A stretch of DNA of 48,556 nt. Source: Gammaproteobacteria bacterium (GTDB lineage: Bacteria > Pseudomonadota > Gammaproteobacteria > Arenicellales > Poriferihabitantaceae). Shown in pieces: positions 26,435 to 35,518 of this stretch (position 1 is its first letter; each line of letters opens with the position of its first letter). The notes below the pieces were generated by a model. The model saw only the letters and a program-made list of their open reading frames with translations. It was not told the origin of the DNA and made no database searches. The stretch lies in assembly GCA_026709505.1 (NCBI GenBank), contig JAPOSW010000109.1, positions 1 to 48,556 of the forward strand, in the 5' to 3' direction. A program made the translations under genes and the position numbers.

Positions 26435-27720
26435 AGATTGCCATCATCGGTGGTGGTATCAGCGGTCTGACTGCGGCCTGGCTTCTCCAGAAGAAACACG
26501 ACATTACTCTATACGAAAGCGCGGATAGATTGGGTGGACATACCGCGACCGTGGAATGTGAAGTTGATGGGAGGCCACACTGGGTGGATACGGGGTTTAT
26601 CGTATTCAACGACCGCACCTACCCGAATTTCAATCGCGTGATTGATCGTCTGGGAGTCGCATGGCGCAAAACCAACATGGGGTTTAGCGTCAGCACCCGG
26701 CATGCTCGCTCACGCCCCCGCTCATCCGCATTGCATCAATCCGGGATTTTTGAATATGCAGGATCGGGAGTAAACGGGTTGTTTGCAGACCGAAAAAACG
26801 TGCTGAATCGCAAGTTTCTCGGCATGCTCCTCGATATCAATCGTTTTGGAAAACGTGCCAAACAGGATTACGATGCACAGAGGATTCAGCCTGGTTTGTC
26901 GCTTGAGGATTATCTTGGTGCGGGTGGATATGGCGAGACCTTCAAATCAGCATATATCCTGCCCATGGCCTCTGCGATATGGTCATCTCCCATTTCTCAA
27001 ATCAGGGAATTCAACGCGTTGTTCTTTATCCGGTTCTTCATCAACCATGGGCTGCTTGAAACTAGGGGCAGGCCGGAATGGCGCACCATCGATGGCGGAT
27101 CCAGAAACTACATTGATCCCTTAATTGAACCGTTTAAGTCCAGTATTCGTATATCATCTAGGGTTCAGGCGATTATCCGACAATTGCACACCGTAAGCGT
27201 CCAAACCCAAAGTGATACGATTGAGTACGAGCATGTTGTCTTGGCTTGCCATGCCGATCAAGCCTTGAACCTCATCAAGGATGCGACTTTGCAGGAGAAA
27301 GAAATTCTATGCGCCATTCCTTATCGAGATAACCAGGTGGTTCTACATACTGATTCGACGCTGATGCCGATACAAAGACGGGCCTGGGCAAGCTGGAACT
27401 ATCTCTTGGATGGCACTGAAAACCGACAACCGGTTCTCACCTACAACATGAATCTGCTGCAGGGTATCCGCTCTTCACAACCCCTATGCGTAACGGTCAA
27501 CGGATGCAGGCATATCAATGAGAAAAAGATTCTGGCACGCTACATTTATGCCCATCCTCAGTTCGGAGAAGACAGCGTGAAGGCGCAGCAGTTGCTTGCA
27601 AAGACCAATGGAACCCGGAATACCTGGTTCTGCGGAGCCTGGTGCGGCAATGGGTTTCACGAAGATGGAGTGGTTAGCGCCATGAACGTGGCACGGGCGC
27701 TTGGAGTGGAAGAATCATGA
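26431..27720 (+). CDS. FAD-dependent amine oxidase-like / NAD(P)-binding protein
   Basis: A 429-residue flavoprotein. The N-terminal Rossmann motif is IAIIGGGISGLTAAWLL with ESADRLGGHTAT, the dinucleotide-binding signature. The C-terminal FAD block is TWFCGAWCGNGFHEDGVVSAMNVARALG. The family is annotated as amine oxidase but probably acts on lipids: in Rhodobacter-type ChrR regulons and similar operons it accompanies cyclopropane synthase and DUF1365. Some relatives desaturate or oxidise methylated fatty acids in furan fatty acid formation. That role is inferred here. It overlaps both neighbours by 4 bases. Confidence 0.92.
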   Translation: MKIAIIGGGISGLTAAWLLQKKHDITLYESADRLGGHTATVECEVDGRPHWVDTGFIVFNDRTYPNFNRVIDRLGVAWRKTNMGFSVSTRHARSRPRSSALHQSGIFEYAGSGVNGLFADRKNVLNRKFLGMLLDINRFGKRAKQDYDAQRIQPGLSLEDYLGAGGYGETFKSAYILPMASAIWSSPISQIREFNALFFIRFFINHGLLETRGRPEWRTIDGGSRNYIDPLIEPFKSSIRISSRVQAIIRQLHTVSVQTQSDTIEYEHVVLACHADQALNLIKDATLQEKEILCAIPYRDNQVVLHTDSTLMPIQRRAWASWNYLLDGTENRQPVLTYNMNLLQGIRSSQPLCVTVNGCRHINEKKILARYIYAHPQFGEDSVKAQQLLAKTNGTRNTWFCGAWCGNGFHEDGVVSAMNVARALGVEES

Positions 27721-28496
27721 ATGGCTCGGTACTTTATCGCGGCATTATTCGACATCGGCGCTTCACTCCGGTTTTGCATGAGTTCCGCTACCGGATCACG
27801 ATGCCGCTTCTTGACCTGGCCACAGTGGAGAATGAGTTGAATGTGCCTGGCTTGCTGAGCGCCCGGCATCCGGCTCTGGGCTGGTTCAGACGCATGGACT
27901 ATGCGGGAGACCCCGCTCAATCCTTGTCGGACATGATCCGGGACACAGTGGAAGCAGAAACCGGGTGGCGACCCGATGGGCGTATTCGACTGCTCACGAA
28001 TCTTCGCTATTGGGGATTTGTGATGAACCCGATTTCAATTTTCTACTGCGATGACAATGATGGTCAATTGCGATATCTGGTCTTGCAGGTCACCAACACC
28101 CCGTGGCGAGAAAAAACGTTGTATGTGGTTCGCTCGGAACCGGAATTCCGCAACCAGAATGGCCGCTTTGCAAAACGCATGCATGTTTCGCCATTTCATC
28201 CGATGAACATGACCTATATCTGTCGTTTCCGGGTACCGGAATCCAGGCTGTTCTTTCATCTGGAAAATCATCGGTCTTCCCGCTGCGAAACGGATGCAAC
28301 CTTGAATCTTGAGCGTGTCCCGATGACTTTACCCCGGCTGATCGGACTGGTGATTCGGCAGCCGTCGATGAGCATGAAGACTGGGGTAGGAATCTATTGG
28401 CAGGCCCTGAAACTGCGCCTGAAACAAGCTCCGGTCTACCCTCATCCCAAGTCCCACGATGCTGCACATGCTCAGACCCAGCCACAACATGAATGA
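27717..28496 (+). CDS. DUF1365-family protein
   Basis: A 259-residue DUF1365 protein. The visible signatures are YRGIIRHRRFTPVLHEFRYRITMPLLDL, RIRLLTNLRYWGFVMNPISIFYCDD, NTPWREKTLYVV and FAKRMHVSPFHPMNMTYI, all highly conserved in the family. The biochemical function is not settled; it always occurs with the CFA/amine-oxidase pair. It overlaps the amine oxidase stop by ATGA and precedes the CFA gene by 12 bases. Confidence 0.93.
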   Translation: MNGSVLYRGIIRHRRFTPVLHEFRYRITMPLLDLATVENELNVPGLLSARHPALGWFRRMDYAGDPAQSLSDMIRDTVEAETGWRPDGRIRLLTNLRYWGFVMNPISIFYCDDNDGQLRYLVLQVTNTPWREKTLYVVRSEPEFRNQNGRFAKRMHVSPFHPMNMTYICRFRVPESRLFFHLENHRSSRCETDATLNLERVPMTLPRLIGLVIRQPSMSMKTGVGIYWQALKLRLKQAPVYPHPKSHDAAHAQTQPQHE

Positions 28497-28508
28497 AATT
28501 GATATCTC

Positions 28509-29771
28509 ATGAAAACGGATGAAATTGTCAACAAGGTCGTAGAGGACACGCTTCTGCCTGATTCAAAACCCAATCACTCTGGGATATCAGTGCAGCTGGC
28601 CCGCCGCTCCATCTTCATCTTTCTGAATTCACTGGAAGGCGGCAGTTTGCGTCTGGAAGAGCCCCATGGTTCCTACATGTTTGGCGACCCATCGTCGGTA
28701 GAGGGCATTCACGCGATGATTGTAGTCAATGACCCAAGAATGTACCGGATGGTAATGCTGGGTACTTCGATTGGTGCTGGAGAGGCTTTCATGGAAGGAT
28801 ACTGGACAAGTCCTGACCTGCCTGCGGTAATTCGGCTGATGTGCCGGAATTTGCCCAGGTTCAGGCGCCTTGGCGGAACGATTGCCGGGATGATCCGTTC
28901 CATGGAACGATTCAGACATCGATTGGCTGCCAATACGGTCACCGGATCAAGACGCAACATCCGCGCACACTATGACCTTGGGAACGAGTTTTTCGCGGCT
29001 TTCCTGGATAAGCACATGATGTATTCATCAGCGGTTTTTCCATACCCGGGAGCAAGCCTGGGTTCGGCATCAGAACACAAGCTGAAGAAAATCGGCAGCC
29101 ATCTCGGACTTGTCGAAAATGATCATGTGCTGGAGATCGGCGCAGGCTGGGGCGGACTTGCCGTATACCTTGCCGAAAATTATCCCTGCAGAGTGACTAC
29201 TACCACTATTTCTGCCGAGCAATATGCCTACACTTGCGAACTGGTCGAGAAAAAAGGCCTGAATCGACAAGTGACCGTGCTCAATCAGGACTACCGGGAG
29301 CTGGAAGGGCAATACGACAAGCTGGTTTCAATCGAAATGATTGAAGCAGTTGGACATCAATTTCTCCCGACCTATCTTGCCAAATGCAACAACTTGCTGG
29401 TGCCCAGGGGTAAATTGCTGTTGCAGGCCATTGTCATGCCTGAGCAAAGATACGAGGCCGCTCGGAACGGCGTGGATTTTATTCAGCGCTACATCTTCCC
29501 GGGAGGCGGGCTTCCATCACTTGAATCGATTCTCAATACTGCAGGAAAGCACACCCGTCTGCAAATGAAGTATCTCGAAGACATCGGTGCAGATTATGCA
29601 GAGACCCTCCGACACTGGCGGCACCGTTTCACAAGCAATTCTGAACGTATTGCTGCCATGGGCTTTGATGACCGATTCATGCGCATGTGGCAATTTTATC
29701 TGGCCTACTGCGAAGGCGGGTTCGACGAGAATGCAATTGGTGCAGCGCAAATTGCAATGGTCAAAGTCTAG
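28509..29771 (+). CDS. Cyclopropane-fatty-acyl-phospholipid synthase-family methyltransferase
   Basis: A 420-residue SAM-dependent enzyme, of normal length. The SAM site is HVLEIGAGWGGLAVYLAE, preceded by RAHYDLGNEFFAAFLDKHMMYSSAVF, the CFA signature region, and followed by VTTTTISAEQYAYTCE, DKLVSIEMIEAVG, and QAIVMPEQRY with RYIFPGGGLPS. The N-terminal lipid-binding domain is present. CFA enzymes methylenate unsaturated phospholipid acyl chains; relatives in this operon type methylate instead. Either reaction is possible. It is followed after 6 bases by DUF2878. Confidence 0.93.
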   Translation: MKTDEIVNKVVEDTLLPDSKPNHSGISVQLARRSIFIFLNSLEGGSLRLEEPHGSYMFGDPSSVEGIHAMIVVNDPRMYRMVMLGTSIGAGEAFMEGYWTSPDLPAVIRLMCRNLPRFRRLGGTIAGMIRSMERFRHRLAANTVTGSRRNIRAHYDLGNEFFAAFLDKHMMYSSAVFPYPGASLGSASEHKLKKIGSHLGLVENDHVLEIGAGWGGLAVYLAENYPCRVTTTTISAEQYAYTCELVEKKGLNRQVTVLNQDYRELEGQYDKLVSIEMIEAVGHQFLPTYLAKCNNLLVPRGKLLLQAIVMPEQRYEAARNGVDFIQRYIFPGGGLPSLESILNTAGKHTRLQMKYLEDIGADYAETLRHWRHRFTSNSERIAAMGFDDRFMRMWQFYLAYCEGGFDENAIGAAQIAMVKV

Positions 29772-29777
29772 TTCCAG

Positions 29778-30302
29778 ATGACCCGCATTATCGCCAATGC
29801 CGTGAAGTTCCAGATTGGGTGGGTGCTGGTTGTCCTGTATGGAAATACCGTGGCCGTGGCCTGTGCCGCAGTGGCATTGCTCATCTACAGCAAATGGTTC
29901 TATACCGGGATTCAGGATGTATTTCTGATCTCGGTAACGGTAGCATTGGGGTTTGTCGGCGACACCTTGATGGGCTTTTTTGGGTTGCTGACGTATCCCA
30001 GTGGACTAGTGATCCCCCCGTTTTGGATGATCACCTTGTGGTTGCTGTTTTCCATGACCTTGCCATGGTCTGTTCGCCCCCTGATTCGGAAACGTGTGGT
30101 ATTTGTCGCATTCTGCATTATTGGCGGACCTCTGAGCTATGTAGTCGGGGTACGTCTGACCGATGTCGAGTTTGGCATGGAACCCGTGCAAGCCATTCTG
30201 GTACTGGCCTTGATCTGGGTTGTCTACGGAGTCATTCTTTCGGGCTTTGTACGCCGATGGGAGGCGGCGACCGACAGGGTCAAGTACGGGGATCAGTCAT
30301 AA
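29778..30302 (+). CDS. DUF2878-family membrane protein
   Basis: A 174-residue membrane protein with about five hydrophobic segments and the FWMITLWLLFSMTLPWSV block typical of DUF2878. It is the last gene of the lipid operon. Function is unknown; a membrane anchor or transporter of the modified lipid is conceivable. The decayed toxin-antitoxin locus begins 63 bases downstream on the opposite strand. Confidence 0.88.
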   Translation: MTRIIANAVKFQIGWVLVVLYGNTVAVACAAVALLIYSKWFYTGIQDVFLISVTVALGFVGDTLMGFFGLLTYPSGLVIPPFWMITLWLLFSMTLPWSVRPLIRKRVVFVAFCIIGGPLSYVVGVRLTDVEFGMEPVQAILVLALIWVVYGVILSGFVRRWEAATDRVKYGDQS

Positions 30303-30365
30303 TGGCAATCAATTTTTTCTTTGCAAGTCCCTCGCGATTCAGACTGGACACGCGTCCATGAATAG

Positions 30366-31018
30366 TCATTCGTTCACCTCTTCAACTACGATTTGTCGGG
30401 TGTCTGGATCAAAGGTCATGACCAGGAATTCCCCCGATTCCGGATGTCTGATTGCATTCCTGCAAAATACGGGCAAATTATCGCCCCCCTCTCGACGCGC
30501 CGAAACTGTCACGATTCCATCCAGCCTCAGTTGTTTTGCTTCGGCGCCTACTTGATTGCAGAAGGTATAGCCAGTATCACTGGTCAGGTCATGCCAATCC
30601 ATTTTTTTGATCGGATATCCTTTTCTTTTCCATCAAATATGCAACTGAATTTCCGGTATAACGCTTTTCTCGGCTTTGTCGACTGTCCAGTATATTTCGG
30701 CAGCCAATATGCCATTTTTGCCTGAGCAGTATCGTAGTCCAGCGAGCTGTAGAACACAGGGAAAGAACCATCTGAAAACCGAGTAGCAGATTATTTGTAT
30801 GTTAACTTTCTTCGAAAAGGAGCATCAAGCAACTCTTCGGCATTGCTGTTATTGGCTTCTTTGCCAAGAAATGCCGCCAACTTTTCGATTCGGTCTGCAT
30901 CCAATCCGAGCTGTTCGGCCAATTTCCCAAATTCCTGCTCTGCGCCGAATGGAATGTATGACAACCGATAAATCCTGCGCTGATTTTTATGGTTCGCAAT
31001 CTCCTCAAGGCTATCTAC
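30366..31018 (-). pseudogene. RES-domain toxin, decayed (one nonsense codon and one frameshift)
   Basis: The piece from 31018 reads IYRLSYIPFGAEQEF and NAEELLDAPFRRKLTYK, then meets TAA at 30793-30791 (codon 76). The same frame continues with TRFSDGSFPVFYSSLDYDTAQ, the N-terminal RES core, to a run of seven A residues (30608-30602). There the frame changes and continues as DWHDLTSDTGYTFCNQVGAEAKQLRLDGI and VSARREGGDNLPVF, the RES C-terminal core, ending at 30366. RES toxins degrade NAD+. No start codon is visible in the first frame, which opens right after a TAG. Restoring both lesions would give about 217 residues, near the normal size. Confidence 0.7.
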
Positions 31019-31352
31019 CTACCATGGATTCAATGTATTCTCTCACCAGCAGGATGTCTACTATCGAGCCTTTCAGCAAGAGGTCCATGGGAATCTGACC
31101 GTCTAGCAATGGCTCGTTTCCCTTAAATACTTCGGAAATACAGGTTGATTGCGTTTCGTCAAAGCCCAGCAGATAGACAGCATCTTTTTTCTCAAGCTTC
31201 CAACAGTCAAGCAAACCTAAAATGAATTGAACTGGCCCAGTCAACCTTCGACTACTAACTGGCTCCTGCAATTGTAATTCTTGTTGTTCGACGACATTTT
31301 TGAACGGTGATGGAGGTGAATATCCCAATTTATAATCAGACTTTTCTGGCAA
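31011..31352 (-). pseudogene. MbcA/ParS/Xre-type antitoxin, internally deleted
   Basis: A 113-residue frame partnering the RES remnant. The N-terminal part RRLTGPVQFILGLLDCWKLEKKDAVYLLGFD fits the DUF2384 helix-turn-helix region. The end LLDGQIPMDLLLKGSIVDILLVREYIESMVGR is the conserved C-terminal block that contacts RES toxins. Between VFKG and NEPLLDGQ about 30-45 residues expected from family length are absent, with the frame kept. The only start is TTG at 31352. It may still make a truncated protein, but full antitoxin function is doubtful. Confidence 0.6.
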
Positions 31353-32259
31353 GCATTAACTTATATGCGCACAATTTTCAACTTTGGTTGGATTATGCAT
31401 TTATTTCTCGTCCCCAAGGCTTGCTTTTGCTGTAAAAAGTCCTGTTAAGTGGAATGAAAAGCCATGATGCCGGTCTCCTGATGTGCGGCTGACCTAAAAA
31501 ATAGACGGTGGGGGCGGTCTTGTTTGCCCTGATAATCGGTTTGAAAACGGGAAAGGCGCGACTGCATTAAGCGGAAATAATCAAAAAAAGGCGGCTGAAT
31601 TATGGATCAGAAACAGGCCTGAAAAAGAACTTCAGGGCATCGACAATCCGCAGAAGAAAATCATGCATAAACGGGTCATTATTGGGCGTTTCAATCACCC
31701 GCCTTCCATGAAATATTTGCCGTTTGATTTTGCGGTTTTTGGTATGATCGGAATTCAACCCCGACTGTAGGTGTCGGTCCTGGGGTTGCAGGATGTTGCT
31801 GTATTGCCAGACATGTTGCGCGGCAGGCATGAGAGGCTCTTTCCACCTCCCGGGACACATCCAGAAAATTTGCCCCATTTGGGGAGGGGTGTGGAGTTGT
31901 GTGTGTTTCATCAATAATATTACAAGGCAAAATAGCCACGCCGAATCCGAAGAGTCCATAAGCAGGACTTGCAGAATGGCTCGAGATGTTTTGTGCATAA
32001 TGGAGAAACCAAAGCATGAATTGGAATCTCCATTAAAGACTTTGAGGCATCAGTTTATTGTTGACATCCGGACGGTTTCTATTTCGCTCGGGTGGGAAAA
32101 TCGCCCGCCCCGCTGAAAACCCTGCCATGAAAAAATCGGCTTTTGCAGGCCATGTTCCAGACCAGGAAAAGTATCAGGCCTCAAACTAGCTGTTTCAAAT
32201 GGCTCCAGTAATCGCAAGGCCCCATAAAATTGCAGTGATCGGGTACAAAGAGAATGTGC
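31353..32259. other. Intergenic, about 900 bases without a recognised gene
   Basis: Frames on both strands look non-coding. A structured GC-rich element (31756-31788) and a CCCC-ATTT-GGGG palindrome (31873-31885) lie in it. The promoter of the chalcone-isomerase-like gene should be at the right end; I see no strong hexamers. Confidence 0.4.
31756..31788. other. Stem-loop element
   Basis: CAACCCC (31756-31762) pairs with GGGGTTG (31782-31788); inside, CCGAC and GTCGG offer a competing short stem. No T-run follows, so it is not a standard terminator. It may be a small RNA or repeat unit. Confidence 0.3.
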
Positions 32260-32796
32260 ATGCAGACCATTCGTTATAGGGGTGCTCAGACTGCCATTCT
32301 GGGCTTGCTGTTGCTTTCATCCCTGGCTTTCGCCAATGACCGGCATCCCGAATATGACGGCCGGATCGAATCCCATGCGCCGGCAGGATGCGTCAACTAC
32401 AAGCTCTGGTTTTTTCGGCTCTATCGAGCAGAGGTCTGGAGCGACTCTGTTCCCCTATCGGATGTCGATTATGGGTTGACTCTGATATATGATTACGAGT
32501 TCTCTCGGCATGATCTGGTCTGGGCATCCATTTCGGAAATGGCGCGTATTTCAAATCGATCAAAATCCGATTTTGAATCAGTTAGGCTGAAGCTCGAAAA
32601 AATTATGCAGGGGGTTTCCAGAGGCGATCGCTTTTCGGCATGGCGGTCTGACGATAAAACGCTGGAGTTCTTCTTCAATGGAGAACCGGTTGGCATATTG
32701 GATCAGGAAGTGGAACTGTTTCTTGCAATATGGCTCAGCGAGAAAAGCAGGAAACCTGAATTGGCGAGGCGACTGCTTGATGGAAAATGCAACTAA
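32260..32796 (+). CDS. Secreted chalcone-isomerase-like domain protein
   Basis: A 178-residue protein with a signal peptide ending near SLAFA (GLLLLSSLAFA). The mature part contains LWFFRLYRAEVWSD, LTLIYDYEFSRHDLVWAS and GDRFSAWRSDDKTLEFFFNGEPVGIL, matching bacterial chalcone-isomerase-like proteins. The ATG at 32260 has AAAGAG 6 bases upstream and is preferred over 32254. Bacterial members bind fatty acids and occur in the same neighbourhoods as DUF1365/CFA operons, so this gene probably belonged to the operon that ends at 30302 and was separated by the toxin-antitoxin insertion. Confidence 0.8.
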   Translation: MQTIRYRGAQTAILGLLLLSSLAFANDRHPEYDGRIESHAPAGCVNYKLWFFRLYRAEVWSDSVPLSDVDYGLTLIYDYEFSRHDLVWASISEMARISNRSKSDFESVRLKLEKIMQGVSRGDRFSAWRSDDKTLEFFFNGEPVGILDQEVELFLAIWLSEKSRKPELARRLLDGKCN

Positions 32797-32813
32797 TGAG
32801 CAGTGGCTTGGGA

Positions 32814-32819
32814 TATAAT
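32814..32819 (+). promoter_or_regulatory. Consensus -10 element upstream of mreB
   Basis: A perfect TATAAT about 140 bases before the mreB start. No good -35 lies 16-18 bases upstream, so it may need an activator or be coincidental. Confidence 0.3.
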
Positions 32820-32956
32820 GATCAGGCTTTATGGACCGCCTCCATTTTGCCCTTCAGCCAGTTGCCCGGCGGGATTGGCGATGGGTCAAATCCATGACTG
32901 CCGGTACACATTGAACACATGCCCTCACTACATACGACAAAATTATTGATGACATC

Positions 32957-34012
32957 ATGAGACGAACGATATCCAATATGCTGTCAGGAGTCGTTTCAAG
33001 CGACTTGGCTATCGATCTCGGCACGGCGAATACCCTGATTTATGTCAAGAAAAAGGGCATAGTGCTTGATGAGCCCTCGGTGGTCGCCATCAAGGAAAAT
33101 TTTTCAGGCGGTTCCAGGCAGAACATTCTGGCTGTTGGGCTGGAGGCAAAGAAAATGCTGGGCCGCACACCGGGCTCGATCAAGGCAATCCGCCCGATGA
33201 AGGAAGGCGTGATCGCCAATTACCGGGTCACCGAGGACATGCTCAAGTACTTCATTCGTCGAGTCCAGAGCCATCGATGGTTTTTCTCTCCGAGAATCAT
33301 CATTTGCGTCCCTTGTGGCTCGACGCAAGTCGAGAGAAGGGCGATTCGCGAGTCGGCGATCAATGCCGGCGCCCGTGAAGCATTCTTGATTGAGGAGCCA
33401 ATAGCGGTGGCTATCGGAGCAAACCTGCCGGTTGCAGAGCCGACCGGCCTGATGGTGGTTGATATCGGCGGAGGTACCACCGAAATCGGTGTGCTCTCGA
33501 TGGGGTCCATGGTGTATTCGAGTTCGTTGCGCGTTGCGGGCGACTCGTTTGACTCATCAATCATTGAATTCATCAAGCGTCGTCATGGAGCACTGATCGG
33601 CGAGGCGACTGCGGAACGCATAAAGAAATCGATTGCCACGGCGTGGACTGAATCCGAGCATGCCGAACTGGAGGTCAAGGGCCGTGATATTGCTGAAGGG
33701 ATGTCTCGCAGTCTGGTGGTCACCAGCGATGAAGTTTATGAGGCAATCAACCCGCAAATTGAGGAAATCATCTGGGCTGTTCGTGCCGGACTTGAGAGAA
33801 CGCCTCCTGAACTCAGTGGAGACATTGGCGAGCGAGGGATCGTTATTGCGGGTGGAGGAGCATTGATCAAGGATATCGACCGACGCATCATGGAAGACAC
33901 CGGTTTGCCGGTGGTCGTGGCTGATAATCCTTTGACATGCGTGGTGAGGGGATGTGGAAGAGCCTTGGAAGAGGTCGATTCCCTGAGCGAATTGTATTCA
34001 GCGGATTATTGA
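32957..34012 (+). CDS. mreB: Rod shape-determining protein MreB
   Basis: A 351-residue actin homologue that organises lateral wall synthesis at the inner membrane. The phosphate-1 loop [26 protein letters not shown], the [19 protein letters not shown] block, [20 protein letters not shown] (phosphate 2) and [11 protein letters not shown] (adenosine) are intact. The N-terminus [11 protein letters not shown] is amphipathic, consistent with membrane binding. It heads the operon mreBCD-mrdAB-mltB. Confidence 0.98.
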   Translation: MRRTISNMLSGVVSSDLAIDLGTANTLIYVKKKGIVLDEPSVVAIKENFSGGSRQNILAVGLEAKKMLGRTPGSIKAIRPMKEGVIANYRVTEDMLKYFIRRVQSHRWFFSPRIIICVPCGSTQVERRAIRESAINAGAREAFLIEEPIAVAIGANLPVAEPTGLMVVDIGGGTTEIGVLSMGSMVYSSSLRVAGDSFDSSIIEFIKRRHGALIGEATAERIKKSIATAWTESEHAELEVKGRDIAEGMSRSLVVTSDEVYEAINPQIEEIIWAVRAGLERTPPELSGDIGERGIVIAGGGALIKDIDRRIMEDTGLPVVVADNPLTCVVRGCGRALEEVDSLSELYSADY

Positions 34013-34161
34013 CCGCGCGTTAATCTCAAGCCGCCAACAAGGCGACTTGTGGATCAGTATCCGTGTATTTTTCAAAATCCGCATTGATTCGAATCAGGGT
34101 TTCATTCGCAGGGTCAAGCATGATCAACGCCTCACTCTAGGGCGGGAATAGGGCAAACAAC

Positions 34162-35025
34162 ATGAGCAGAACCCTGATTTCCCCATTCTACCAATTTTGC
34201 CTGCTTCTGGTTCTGTCTGCTGCCCTGTTGATTCTTGATAACAAGACAGAGCTGTTTCAGCCGGTCAAGACCATCGGCAGCGTCATCCGTCAGCCATTTG
34301 AATTGGGCGTCAAGATCCAATCCGAGATTCCCGCGTTTGCGGAACTGTTTCAGGACAGGATGTCCATGCAGCAGCAAATCAGGAATCTTGAAACGGAAAA
34401 TATGGCGCTGCGCGTTCAGATACAGCAATACGAAGCAATCAAGCAGGAGAACGAGAGGCTCTCGAGACTGCTTTCAACAGCGGTCCGGAATCCTGGGGAG
34501 CTGCTGCTGGCGAATATTGTCAAAGCACAAGGCCAAGGCGATCCGTACAATCAGCAGATTCTCATTGATCAGGGGTTTGAATCAGGTGTTTATGCCGGTC
34601 AGCCGGTGGTCTCCGATAATGGCGTGATTGGGCAAGTTACCGAAGCTGGATTTCAAAGAAGCTCAGTCACGTTGATCAGCCATATTACCCAAGGTCTACC
34701 GGTTCAGCTGGTCAGAAACGGTCTTTTGACTGTTGCAGTGGGAACCGGAATTCTCGGTCAAATCCGATTGCCCTATCTTGAGCTGGAAGCAGATATTCGG
34801 GTTGGCGATGAATTAATCACCTCAGGCATGGGGGATCGCTTTGTTGCCGGATTTCCGGTCGGCACCGTTACAGAGGTGTTGAAGGATACAACCCGTCCGT
34901 TTCTGCAAGTGAGCGTCGAGACTGCGGCTAATGTGAGATACATCAAGAATGTTCTCCTGTTATGGACCTCGGAGCTCGACCAGAGCGAAGGGGGTGAGCA
35001 AGAGGAGAGCGGCGATGGCGAATGA
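34162..35025 (+). CDS. mreC: Rod shape-determining protein MreC
   Basis: A 287-residue bitopic protein with one transmembrane helix (about residues 10-28), a coiled coil (MSMQQQIRNLETENMALRVQ region, about 68-100) and the periplasmic beta domain with VSDNGVIGQVTEAG and GDELITSGMGDRFVAGFPVGTV. It links MreB to the PBP2-RodA synthase. The C-terminus is acidic. It overlaps mreD by 11 bases. Confidence 0.97.
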   Translation: MSRTLISPFYQFCLLLVLSAALLILDNKTELFQPVKTIGSVIRQPFELGVKIQSEIPAFAELFQDRMSMQQQIRNLETENMALRVQIQQYEAIKQENERLSRLLSTAVRNPGELLLANIVKAQGQGDPYNQQILIDQGFESGVYAGQPVVSDNGVIGQVTEAGFQRSSVTLISHITQGLPVQLVRNGLLTVAVGTGILGQIRLPYLELEADIRVGDELITSGMGDRFVAGFPVGTVTEVLKDTTRPFLQVSVETAANVRYIKNVLLLWTSELDQSEGGEQEESGDGE

Positions 35026-35518
35026 TCAAGTCCCTGTAAAGCGTTCAGAGCTCGCAATCATGGTCACGGTGCTTGTCTCGGTTTTGCTCAGCATGTTGAA
35101 TTACCACCCGCCTCTACAGGCCATGATTCCGAATTGGGTCTTGCTGGTCGTGATCTACTGGTGCCTTGTTGCTCCTGATCAGTTCAGCATGTTTACAGCA
35201 TGGGGCGTTGGCCTGTTTCTGGATATTCTCGATTTGACGATTTTGGGACAGCATGCGCTAAGCTTCGCATTTGCTGCCTTGATTGTGTGTTCATTTTCGC
35301 CCAGGGCGCAGCATTATTCCTTATGGCTGCAATGCCTGTTGGTCATGGCGCTTAGCATACTGGTCATCGGCATTGAACTCTGGATTAACCGTCTGGCTTT
35401 CGGCTATGAATTTTCGGCACTGAACTGGCAATCAGGAGTTGTGGCCGGATTGACATGGCCAGTAATTCGGGTCATTCTTGATAGACTATCGAGGAGTCCT
35501 GATTCGAGGAGCGAATAA
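35015..35518 (+). CDS. mreD: Rod shape-determining protein MreD
   Basis: A 167-residue protein with about five membrane helices and the family blocks IPNWVLLVVIYWCL, GLFLDILDLTILGQHALSFA and PVIRVILDRL. The ATG at 35015 follows GAGGAGA at an ideal distance; the upstream frame from 34949 lies inside mreC. Its stop TAA shares its last base with the mrdA ATG (TAATG). Confidence 0.96.
   Translation: MANDQVPVKRSELAIMVTVLVSVLLSMLNYHPPLQAMIPNWVLLVVIYWCLVAPDQFSMFTAWGVGLFLDILDLTILGQHALSFAFAALIVCSFSPRAQHYSLWLQCLLVMALSILVIGIELWINRLAFGYEFSALNWQSGVVAGLTWPVIRVILDRLSRSPDSRSE

Noticed and set aside
30602..30608. Programmed frameshift at the 7-A run of the RES gene
   Set aside because: The gene also has an upstream nonsense codon and no start, so decay explains it better.
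31600..32017. Minus-strand frames in the 900-base spacer
   Set aside because: Low-complexity, Trp/His/Gln-rich translation without domains or ribosome site.
34033..34054. Imperfect stem AAGCCGCC/GGCGACTT after mreB
   Set aside because: It has a mismatch and no T-run; the mre operon probably continues through it.
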